Positions 1 to 5,278 of a stretch of 7,380 nucleotides of DNA are shown here, one piece after another. Position 1 is the stretch's first letter. Every line of letters starts with the position of its first letter. The translations under genes and the position numbers were made by a program. Under the pieces are notes generated by a model that saw only the letters and a program-made list of their open reading frames with translations, had not been told where the DNA came from and searched no databases. Source of the DNA: an uncultured Olsenella sp. (lineage in GTDB: Bacteria > Actinomycetota > Coriobacteriia > Coriobacteriales > Atopobiaceae); NCBI GenBank assembly GCA_959598545.1, contig CAUGFC010000088.1, positions 1 through 7,380 on the forward strand, written 5' to 3'.

Positions 1-327
1 GGCCGAGTCGATGCCGCCCGAGAAGGAGGGGACGATGTCGGTCTCGTAATAGGTCATGAGGTCGGCGATCACCGGGTCGTCGAGCGGGATGCCCGTGGAC
101 TCGAGGATGGTCTTGTTGAAGAGCCGCTCGTTGGTGAGGGAGTCCTCTCGGTCCTGGGCGTCCATGGCGAGAAACGCGCGCACGTAGGGGATGCCGAGCG
201 CGGCGGGGCTCATGCGGGCCGCGCTCGCGAGCAGACGCGTGGCGCCGGCGACGTAGCGCGCGATGAACGCCGTGAGGTTGAGCCTCAGCAGCGTGTCGTC
301 CAGATCGAAGAGCACCGCCCTGATCAC
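1..327 (-). CDS. HAD-superfamily hydrolase, N-terminal part (runs off the left edge)
   Basis: Only the first 109 residues are in the window; the reading frame is open to base 1. The protein begins MIRAVLFDLDDTLL, which is HAD motif I (DxDxT): D8 would be the nucleophile that forms the phospho-aspartate and D10 the general acid/base. This predicts a cytosolic phosphatase or phosphohydrolase. The following helical stretch (about residues 15-100) fits the cap domain inserted after motif I in HAD class I enzymes. The substrate cannot be told, and motifs II-IV lie outside the window. The start is GTG at 327-325, chosen because GGGAGGT lies 6-7 bases upstream and motif I follows at once, as is usual in the family. 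It is transcribed divergently from rpsA, with a possible promoter at 374-400. Family assignment is firm; specific function is unknown. Confidence 0.85.
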   Translation of the reverse strand, partial: MIRAVLFDLDDTLLRLNLTAFIARYVAGATRLLASAARMSPAALGIPYVRAFLAMDAQDREDSLTNERLFNKTILESTGIPLDDPVIADLMTYYETDIVPSFSGGIDSA

Positions 328-373
328 GCGCGCACCTCCCTCGTCGCCTCCGTCGGCCTCGTGCGGAAAATAG

Positions 374-400
374 AGAATACCCGTTTCTGGCGCTTGAAAA
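374..400 (-). promoter_or_regulatory. Possible promoter of the HAD gene
   Basis: On the minus strand a TATTCT hexamer (379-374) lies 15 bases downstream of TTTTCA (400-395), which matches the -35 consensus at four of six positions. The spacer is short, so this is a weak call. The -35 hexamer occupies almost the same bases as the -35 hexamer of the opposing rpsA promoter. Confidence 0.3.
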
Positions 401-423
401 ACCGGTGAGACAAACGCTATTCT
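394..423 (+). promoter_or_regulatory. Sigma70-type promoter of rpsA
   Basis: TTGAAA (394-399) and TATTCT (418-423) are separated by 18 bases in an AT-rich island within otherwise GC-rich DNA. A transcript would start near base 430 and carry a leader of about 135 nt before the TTG start. This is the best promoter candidate upstream of rpsA, and no other gene lies between it and rpsA. Confidence 0.6.
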
Positions 424-430
424 AATGCGC

Positions 431-451
431 GTGTGGGCAGAGGGCCCGCAC
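431..451 (+). promoter_or_regulatory. rpsA: Hairpin at the 5' end of the rpsA leader
   Basis: GTGTGGGC (431-438) pairs with GCCCGCAC (444-451), eight pairs with one G-U, around a 5-nt loop. It begins just after the predicted transcription start near 430, so the mRNA would open with a stable stem. It may protect the message from 5' decay or be part of S1 feedback control; which of these applies is inference. Confidence 0.4.
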
Positions 452-565
452 AACCGTATCTGTCGGCCCCCGAGAGCATGTAAGTTTCCACGTAGACGCC
501 GCGACTTGGCACTGCAGGCAGCGACCATGACGACCGGGGCCCCGAAGTTCGAAAGGGGTCCACTT

Positions 566-1771
566 TTGAGTGAGATTCAGAACTCGTCCATCTTCGCGCT
601 GGACGACATCTCCGACGAGGAGATGAGCAACCTCATCGACGGCACCGTTACCGACTTTGACGAGGGCGGCCTCGTCACCGGCACCGTCGTGAAGATCGAG
701 CGCGACGAGGTCCTGCTTGACATCGGCTACAAGTCCGAGGGCGTCATCCCCTCCCGCGAGCTCTCCATTCGCAAGGACGTCAACCCCGCCGATGTCGTTG
801 CCATGGGCGACGAGATCGAGGCTCTCGTTCTCCAGAAGGAGGACAAGGAGGGTCGTCTGGTCCTCTCCAAGAAGCGTGCCGAGTACGAGCGCGCCTGGAA
901 CGCCGTCGAGGAGAAGTTCAACTCCGGCGAGACCGTCGAGGGCGAGGTCATCGAGGTCGTCAAGGGCGGCCTGATCCTCGACATCGGCCTGCGCGGCTTC
1001 CTGCCCGCCTCCCTCGTCGACCTCCGTCGCGTCAAGGACCTCAACGCCTACCTCGGCACCCGCATCGAGGCCCGCGTCATCGAGATGGACCGCAACCGCA
1101 ACAACGTCGTCCTCTCCCGCCGCGTCGTCCTCGAGGAGGCCCGCAAGGCCGAGCGCCAGGAGATTCTCTCCAAGCTCCAGGTCGGCATGCGCCTCAAGGG
1201 CACCGTCTCCTCGATCGTCGACTTCGGCGCGTTCGTCGACCTCGGCGGCATCGACGGCCTCGTGCACATCTCCGAGCTCTCCTGGAACCACGTCAACCAC
1301 CCCTCCGAGGTCGTCAAGGTCGGCCAGGAGGTCGAGGTCCAGGTGCTCGACGTCGATCTCAACCGCGAGCGCATCTCCCTCGGTCTCAAGCAGACCACCG
1401 AGGACCCCTGGCGCTCCCTCGTCAAGAAGTACCCGGTCGACGCCATCGTCGAGGGTACCGTCACCAAGCTCGTCACCTTCGGTGCGTTCGTCGACCTCGG
1501 TGAGGGCGTCGAGGGCCTCGTGCACATCTCCGAGATGGCCAAGACCCACGTCGACCAGCCGTCCCAGGTCTGCACCGTGGGCGACACCGTCCAGGTGAAG
1601 GTCATGGAGATCGACCTCGACCGTCGTCGCATCTCCCTCTCCATGAAGGCCGCCGCCGAGACCCTCGGCACCGAGGTCGAGGTCAAGCCGCTCCCCGAGA
1701 GCGAGCAGGCCGAGGCTGAGGTTGAGGCCGAGCCCGAGGCCGTCGAGGCCGAGGAGACCGTCGAGGAGTAG
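566..1771 (+). CDS. rpsA: 30S ribosomal protein S1
   Basis: A 401-residue RNA-binding protein of the small ribosomal subunit that helps mRNA bind during initiation. Four S1 (OB-fold) repeats are visible at about 34-103, 121-186, 206-274 and 292-361. The last two carry the classic FGAFVDLG and GLVHISE motifs. An acidic Glu/Ala-rich tail follows (about 364-401). Four domains is normal for high-GC Gram-positives; the E. coli protein has six. I chose TTG at 566: AAAGGGG (552-558) lies 7 bases upstream and the product begins MSEIQNSSIFALDD, where S1-like sequence begins. An in-frame ATG at 527 would add 13 residues (MTTGAPKFERGPL) but has a poorer ribosome site. Codon use is extremely C-biased, as expected for a highly expressed gene. 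It has its own promoter and terminator, so it is probably a single-gene transcript. Confidence 0.95.
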   Translation: MSEIQNSSIFALDDISDEEMSNLIDGTVTDFDEGGLVTGTVVKIERDEVLLDIGYKSEGVIPSRELSIRKDVNPADVVAMGDEIEALVLQKEDKEGRLVLSKKRAEYERAWNAVEEKFNSGETVEGEVIEVVKGGLILDIGLRGFLPASLVDLRRVKDLNAYLGTRIEARVIEMDRNRNNVVLSRRVVLEEARKAERQEILSKLQVGMRLKGTVSSIVDFGAFVDLGGIDGLVHISELSWNHVNHPSEVVKVGQEVEVQVLDVDLNRERISLGLKQTTEDPWRSLVKKYPVDAIVEGTVTKLVTFGAFVDLGEGVEGLVHISEMAKTHVDQPSQVCTVGDTVQVKVMEIDLDRRRISLSMKAAAETLGTEVEVKPLPESEQAEAEVEAEPEAVEAEETVEE

Positions 1772-1794
1772 CCCTTCTCGCCAACGCGTCTAGG

Positions 1795-1827
1795 AGCGGG
1801 GTCACCTGAGGGTGGCCCCGCTTTTTT
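1795..1827 (+). terminator. Intrinsic terminator of rpsA
   Basis: A 12-bp stem (1795-1806 with 1811-1822, one G-U pair) closes a TGAG loop. It is followed directly by a run of six T (1822-1827), 23 bases after the rpsA stop. This is a standard Rho-independent terminator and should separate rpsA from the genes downstream. Confidence 0.93.
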
Positions 1828-1863
1828 CATCGCCTCTCGCCCTCTGCCGCTGCCCCCTTTTGA

Positions 1864-1968
1864 GGGTATGTACACTGTTGCAACTTTGATTTTGTGCGTG
1901 GTAAGCGCAAACCAGCAGGTAGAGCGCTTGTCGAGAAGAACATCAATTTTGAAGCAGTGTACATACCC
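1864..1968. repeat. 105-bp palindromic element with 14-bp perfect terminal inverted repeats
   Basis: GGGTATGTACACTG (1864-1877) is repeated exactly in inverse at 1955-1968. Pairing continues inward imperfectly for about 16 more positions (about 1878-1893 with 1939-1954). A further perfect AAGCGC/GCGCTT stem (1903-1908 with 1924-1929) lies inside. The whole element could fold into one long hairpin or cruciform. It is clearly richer in A+T than its surroundings, has no convincing reading frame, and lies between the rpsA terminator and the next gene. It could be a miniature inverted-repeat element, a paired operator, or the DNA of a small structured RNA. I cannot find a target-site duplication at its ends. 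Confidence 0.7.
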
Positions 1969-1972
1969 GGAA

Positions 1973-2010
1973 GGGGAAGGGGGAGGGACGAGGGGGGGCG
2001 AGAGGAGGGG
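1973..2010 (+). other. G-rich tract with G-quadruplex potential
   Basis: Within 38 bases there are G runs of 4, 5, 3, 7 and 4 (1973-1976, 1979-1983, 1985-1987, 1992-1998, 2007-2010). The first four are separated by only 1 to 4 bases. This meets the usual four-run quadruplex pattern on the plus strand, about 95 bases upstream of the next gene. Confidence 0.6.
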
Positions 2011-2049
2011 CGCGGCAGGGGCTTGCGGGCGCTCGGAGACGCGGTATCG

Positions 2050-2078
2050 TTGGCGCCCGAACGGGGTACGTTTACAAC
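2050..2078 (+). promoter_or_regulatory. Candidate promoter of the zinc-ribbon gene
   Basis: TTGGCG (2050-2055) and TACAAC (2073-2078) are 17 bases apart, each matching consensus at four of six positions. A start near 2085 would leave a leader of about 20 nt ahead of the ATG at 2105. Plausible position, weak sequence. Confidence 0.35.
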
Positions 2079-2104
2079 CGTTGACCAACGAGAGGGGAGC
2101 GGAG

Positions 2105-2515
2105 ATGGCGTCGGGTGACTGGCAGCGCAAGGTGGCGGAGTGGCTTCGCGGGAGGCAGGGGCCGGACGACCTCGCCGTCTTCTGCGTGAACCTGGCCATC
2201 GTGGTCCTGCTGGTGAACGCGCTGCTGCGCACGGGCTGGCTCGGCTGGGCGGCGCTTCTGCTCGTGGCGTACTCGATGTTCCGGATCCAGTCCAGGAACC
2301 TCGGTGCCCGCGCCCATGAGAACGAGGCGTTCCTGAAGGCGCTCGGCCCCGCGCGCCCCTGGGTGCAGAACCCGCGCGCCGCCTGGGGCGAGCTGCGCGC
2401 CTACAAGCACGTGCGCTGTGGCTCGTGCCGCCAGAAGGTCCGCGTGCCGCGCGGCAAGGGCCGCCTGCGCGTGACGTGCCCCAAGTGCGGGACCAAGTTC
2501 GAGGTCCGCTCGTAG
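2105..2515 (+). CDS. Small membrane protein with C-terminal zinc ribbon
   Basis: A 136-residue protein of unknown function. Residues about 23-41 and 43-58 are hydrophobic and likely form two closely spaced membrane helices. A charged linker follows, then a C-terminal zinc ribbon with two CxxC pairs, C105-x2-C108 and C125-x2-C128, the second in the context VTCPKCGTKFEVRS. The short loop between the helices predicts a hairpin topology with both ends on the same side, probably the cytoplasm, where such ribbons usually lie. The start is ATG 2105 because AGGGGAG (2093-2099) is well placed; the frame is open further upstream, but that stretch crosses the palindromic element and G-rich tract and is not protein-like. 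It lies 92 bases before the importer genes in the same direction. Co-transcription is possible, but a hairpin and a candidate promoter lie in that gap. The gene is real by codon bias; its role is not known. Confidence 0.85.
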   Translation: MASGDWQRKVAEWLRGRQGPDDLAVFCVNLAIVVLLVNALLRTGWLGWAALLLVAYSMFRIQSRNLGARAHENEAFLKALGPARPWVQNPRAAWGELRAYKHVRCGSCRQKVRVPRGKGRLRVTCPKCGTKFEVRS

Positions 2516-2536
2516 GGCCGCTCGGCGTCCCCAGCT

Positions 2537-2551
2537 CCGACCAGCGGTCGG
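2537..2551 (+). other. Short hairpin after the zinc-ribbon gene
   Basis: CCGACC (2537-2542) and GGTCGG (2546-2551) pair perfectly around a 3-nt loop, 21 bases after the stop codon. No T run follows, so it is not a standard intrinsic terminator. It may protect or weakly pause the transcript. Confidence 0.4.
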
Positions 2552-2567
2552 CGTCAGCCTCGTAGTG

Positions 2568-2596
2568 CTATCGTTTTAATCGCATATCGACGATAG
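2568..2596 (+). promoter_or_regulatory. Promoter/operator-like inverted repeat ahead of the ABC importer
   Basis: CTATCGT (2568-2574) and ACGATAG (2590-2596) form a perfect 7-bp inverted repeat with a 15-base AT-rich spacer. The left arm contains an extended -10 element (TG at 2566-2567, then C, then TATCGT at 2569-2574). An alternative -10, TTTAAT (2575-2580), sits in the spacer. The right arm touches the Shine-Dalgarno GGAGG (2597-2601) of the binding-protein gene. A dimeric repressor bound here would cover the promoter. As RNA it would fold only if transcription starts upstream of it. Confidence 0.45.
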
Positions 2597-2607
2597 GGAG
2601 GCTCGCC

Positions 2608-3639
2608 ATGAGAGTTGACAGAAGGACGTTCCTGAAGATCGCCGGCGCCGGCTCGGCGTCGCTCGCGCTCGCCGCCTGCGGCACGACCGCCCAGCAGCCC
2701 GCCGCCGAGGAGGAGCCCGCGGCCGACGCCGAACCCGTCGCCGTGCGCACCGCGGCTCTCAAGGGCCCGACCGCCATGGGCCTCGTGCGCTTCATGAGCG
2801 AGGTCGACGCCGGCAACCTCGCGGACAACGACTACACCTTCGAGATCTACGCCGCCCCGGACGAGATCACCCCGCTCATCGCCAAGGAGGGCGTCGACAT
2901 CGCCGCCGTGCCCGCCAACCTCGCGGCCACGCTCTACAACAAGACCGAGGGCGGCGTCCGCGTCATCGCAATCAACACGCTCGGCGTGCTCTATATCTGC
3001 GAGCTGGGCGACACCGTCAGAAGCGTCGAGGGCCTGCGCGGCAAGACGATCTACGCCTCCGGCAAGGGCTCCACGCCCGAGTACGGCCTCCAGTACGTCC
3101 TCGAGAAGAACGGCCTCGCCGTCGGCGAGGACGTGACCATCGAGTGGAAGAGCGAGCACGCCGAGTGCGTCCAGGCGCTCGCGACCGCCGAGGGCGAGGC
3201 CGTGGCGATGCTGCCGCAGCCCTTCGTGACCACCGCCCAGGCGCAGAACGACAAGATCCGCGTGGCGCTCGACCTCACCGAGGAGTGGGACCGCGTCCAG
3301 ACCGGTGACGAGACGAGCTCCATGATCACCGGCGTCGCCGTCGTCCGCTCCGCCTTCGCCGACGAGAACCCCGCCGCCGTCGACGCGTTCCTGGCGCACT
3401 ACGCCGAGTCCGTCGACTTTGTGAACGAGAACGTGGCCGACGCCGCGCAGCTCGTGGGCGACTACGACATCGTGCCGGCCCAGGTGGCCGAGAAGGCCCT
3501 GCCCGAGTGCAACATCGTCTGCGTGACCGGCGAGGACATGAAGGAGCGCCTCTCCGGCTACCTCGCGGTCCTCGCCGACCAGAACGTGGAGGCCGTGGGC
3601 GGCGCCGTTCCCGGCGACGACTTCTACTACGGCGCGTAG
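2608..3639 (+). CDS. ABC importer substrate-binding lipoprotein (NrtA/SsuA/TauA class)
   Basis: A 343-residue extracytoplasmic binding protein that would deliver a small solute to the permease encoded next. The N-terminus has a twin-arginine motif (DRRTFLK, R5-R6), a hydrophobic segment and a lipobox LAAC, so C24 is the likely lipidated cysteine after Tat export. An Ala/Glu/Pro-rich linker (about 28-45) precedes the mature domain. Motifs such as LKGPTAMG (51-58), VDIAAVPANLAATLYNK, GKTIYASGKGSTPEYGL and the end PGDDFYYGA fit the periplasmic-binding fold of the nitrate/sulfonate/taurine-type importers (COG0715-like). Many Clostridia and Coriobacteriia carry a similar protein annotated only as a binding protein. 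Substrate is not determined. ATG 2608 is preceded by GGAGG with a 6-base gap. First gene of the importer operon; the permease starts 2 bases after its stop. Confidence 0.9.
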   Translation: MRVDRRTFLKIAGAGSASLALAACGTTAQQPAAEEEPAADAEPVAVRTAALKGPTAMGLVRFMSEVDAGNLADNDYTFEIYAAPDEITPLIAKEGVDIAAVPANLAATLYNKTEGGVRVIAINTLGVLYICELGDTVRSVEGLRGKTIYASGKGSTPEYGLQYVLEKNGLAVGEDVTIEWKSEHAECVQALATAEGEAVAMLPQPFVTTAQAQNDKIRVALDLTEEWDRVQTGDETSSMITGVAVVRSAFADENPAAVDAFLAHYAESVDFVNENVADAAQLVGDYDIVPAQVAEKALPECNIVCVTGEDMKERLSGYLAVLADQNVEAVGGAVPGDDFYYGA

Positions 3640-3641
3640 GC

Positions 3642-4433
3642 TTGGCACGCGCGGGCGAGAGAGGCACCGAGAAGGACGGGCGGCTCCGGACGTGGGCCGT
3701 CCGTCTCGCCTGCGTCGCCTTCTGGCTCGTGATCTGGGAGCTCGGCGCGCGGGCGATTGACGCGCGCATCATCCTCGTGGGCCCGCTCGAGGTGCTGGCC
3801 CGTCTCGCCGAGCTGGCGACGACTGGTGAGTTCTGGGCCTCGGTGGGCGTGTCGCTCGGGCGGATCGGCGTCGGGTTTCTCACCGCGGTCGTCGCGGGGA
3901 CGGCCCTCGCGGCGCTCGCGAGCCGCGCGACCGTGGTCCGCGAGCTGCTCGCCCCGGTGATGGGGGCCATGAAGGCCGTGCCGGTGGCGTCGTTCGTGAT
4001 CCTCGTGCTGCTGTGGGTCTCGTCGAGCTACCTCTCGATGGTGATCGCGCTCGTCATGGCGCTGCCCGTCGTCTACGCCAACGTGCTCGAGGGCATCTCC
4101 CAGACCGACCCCGGCCTGCTCGAGATGTGCGACGTCTTCGGCGTGCGCGGCTGGGACCGCGTGCGCCTGGTCTACGCCTCCGAGGTGCTGCCGTACTTCC
4201 GCGTCGCGGTGACGCTCGCGCTCGGCCTCTCCTGGAAGGCGGGCATTGCAGCCGAGGTGATCGGCCTGCCGGACTTCACGATCGGCGAGCACCTCTACGA
4301 CGCCAAGGTCTACCTGGACACGCCGGACCTCTTCGCCTGGACCGTGGCGATCGTGGTGGTGTCCGTCGCGCTGGAGGCGCTCGTCAAGCGCGTCATGGGG
4401 CGTCTGATGGAGCGATGGGAGGCACGGCCGTGA
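3642..4433 (+). CDS. ABC importer permease (SsuC/TauC-like)
   Basis: A 263-residue inner-membrane protein of the binding-protein-dependent permease family. Hydrophobic helices are visible at about 20-38, 71-93, 113-127, 131-148, 186-206 and 229-248. The cytoplasmic coupling loop that contacts the ATPase (EAA motif) is at about 161-184: E161, then G167, ending in LP at 183-184. Length matches the SsuC/TauC family, usually 250-280. I chose TTG at 3642, 2 bases after the stop of the binding protein. It is the only usable start codon between that stop and the first membrane helix. No good Shine-Dalgarno precedes it, so translation probably depends on ribosomes finishing the upstream gene. A longer in-frame reading from 3507 lies wholly inside the binding-protein gene and is Arg-rich, hence rejected. 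The end overlaps the ATPase start by 4 bases. Confidence 0.9.
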   Translation: MARAGERGTEKDGRLRTWAVRLACVAFWLVIWELGARAIDARIILVGPLEVLARLAELATTGEFWASVGVSLGRIGVGFLTAVVAGTALAALASRATVVRELLAPVMGAMKAVPVASFVILVLLWVSSSYLSMVIALVMALPVVYANVLEGISQTDPGLLEMCDVFGVRGWDRVRLVYASEVLPYFRVAVTLALGLSWKAGIAAEVIGLPDFTIGEHLYDAKVYLDTPDLFAWTVAIVVVSVALEALVKRVMGRLMERWEARP

Positions 4434-5074
4434 GCGCGGGATCGCAGACGGGCGGCGACCTCGCGCTCGCCCTCCGGGATGTCGAGAAGGACTACGGCGC
4501 CGTGCGCGTCCTCGAGGGCGCGAGCGCGAACTTCGAGCCGCTTCGCCCGCACGTGATCATGGGACCCTCCGGCGCGGGCAAGACTACGCTGCTGAGGTTG
4601 CTCGCCGGGCTCGAGCGGCCGGACGCGGGTGAGGTCATGCGGGGCGCGGACGTTCGGCTGGGCATGACGTTCCAGGAGGACCGACTCTGCGGGAACCTCA
4701 CGGCCACCGCGAACATCCGCCTGCCGCACGGGTATCTTCCCGACGAGCTGCTCGAGCGCTTCCTCGCGGAGGAGCGGGCGGCGATGGAGGCCTGCGGCCT
4801 GCCCGTCGACGCGCGGCCCGTGCGCGAGCTCTCGGGCGGCCAGCGGCGGCGCGTGGCGATCCTGCGCTGCGTGCTGGCCGACGCGAACACCCTGCTCTTC
4901 GACGAGCCGCTCAAGGGCATGGACGAGAAGACCGTCGACGCCGTCATGGCCTTCGTCGGGCCGCTCGTCGCCGAGAGGACCGTCCTGTGGGCCACCCACG
5001 ACGAGCGCGACCTCGCCTTCTTCGAGAACCCCGTCCTCTGGCGCGTCGAGGACGGCCACGTCTCGACCTGCTAG
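4430..5074 (+). CDS. ABC importer ATP-binding protein (SsuB/TauB-like)
   Basis: A 214-residue nucleotide-binding subunit that powers the importer by ATP hydrolysis at the cytoplasmic face. All core motifs are present: Walker A GPSGAGKT (45-52), Q-loop Q82 in FQED, signature LSGGQ (134-138), Walker B LLFDEP (155-160, catalytic E159), the D-loop region KGMDE and the H-loop histidine H190. It is a little shorter than typical SsuB/TauB (about 240-260) and ends soon after the H-loop, so it lacks any C-terminal regulatory domain. The start is GTG 4430, with GGGAGG (4417-4422) 7 bases upstream and a GTGA overlap with the permease stop. An in-frame ATG at 4415 would add five residues but overlaps that ribosome site. 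It is the last gene of the importer operon. No T-tailed terminator follows; the palindromic element 5079-5304 begins 5 bases later. Confidence 0.93.
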   Translation: MSAGSQTGGDLALALRDVEKDYGAVRVLEGASANFEPLRPHVIMGPSGAGKTTLLRLLAGLERPDAGEVMRGADVRLGMTFQEDRLCGNLTATANIRLPHGYLPDELLERFLAEERAAMEACGLPVDARPVRELSGGQRRRVAILRCVLADANTLLFDEPLKGMDEKTVDAVMAFVGPLVAERTVLWATHDERDLAFFENPVLWRVEDGHVSTC

Positions 5075-5078
5075 GTCC

Positions 5079-5104
5079 GGCGGGGCAACATACCCCATCT
5101 GCTC
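5079..5104 (-). repeat. Repeat copy A (left end of the 226-bp element)
   Basis: Core GGCGGGGCAACATACCCC followed by ATCTGCTC. The core is itself a small palindrome, GGGG and CCCC around CAACATA. Strand is given so that the core reads GGGGTATGTTGCCCC in the stated direction. Confidence 0.85.
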
Positions 5105-5117
5105 ACCTGCGGCCCAC

Positions 5118-5205
5118 GCGCGCCGGCATACCCTCCCCGCTCGAACAGCTTCTCCGCACCTTCGGATGCGGAGAAGAACTCGCGGATGTGGGTTTGCCGG
5201 CGCGC
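5118..5205. repeat. 88-nt nested hairpin with a UUCG tetraloop
   Basis: The outer arms 5118-5133 and 5190-5205 pair at 15 of 16 positions (one T-T mismatch). Inside them CTTCTCCGCA (5149-5158) pairs perfectly with TGCGGAGAAG (5167-5176). The inner stem is capped, after one C-A mismatch, by C(TTCG)G at 5160-5165, an exceptionally stable RNA tetraloop. Repeat copies A and B flank the stem at nearly equal distances (13 and 12 bases). This could be a structured RNA domain or the centre of a mobile palindromic element. It has no T run, so it is not a standard terminator. Confidence 0.65.
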
Positions 5206-5217
5206 TTGCGAGCTCGT

Positions 5218-5235
5218 GGCGGGGCAACATACCCC
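5218..5235 (-). repeat. Repeat copy B (internal)
   Basis: An exact 18-base copy of the core GGCGGGGCAACATACCCC, in the same orientation as copy A. It diverges after the core (AGATGCGAG instead of ATCTGCTC). With copy C it makes a perfect 18-bp stem, 19 with the next A-T pair, around a loop of about 50 nt. Confidence 0.85.
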
Positions 5236-5278
5236 AGATGCGAGTTCTGCAGGCGCGTCCTTTGCGCCGAAGCTGTCC

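Noticed and set aside
422..1549. Long minus-strand open frame opposite rpsA
   Set aside because: It is a mirror of the strongly C-biased rpsA codons and gives an Asp/Leu/Val/Gly-rich sequence with no family features.
1868..2104. N-terminal extension of the zinc-ribbon protein, and a short GTG-started frame at 1894-2118
   Set aside because: Both run through the 105-bp palindrome and the G-rich tract, give low-complexity Gly/Arg-rich protein and lack ribosome sites.
2516..2607. Riboswitch upstream of the importer
   Set aside because: The stretch is short, and only a 6-bp hairpin and a 7-bp inverted repeat are present; I recognise no conserved aptamer core.
2554..3648. Long minus-strand open frame opposite the binding-protein gene
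   Set aside because: The plus strand encodes a clear lipoprotein; the minus-strand product is an artefact of high third-position GC.
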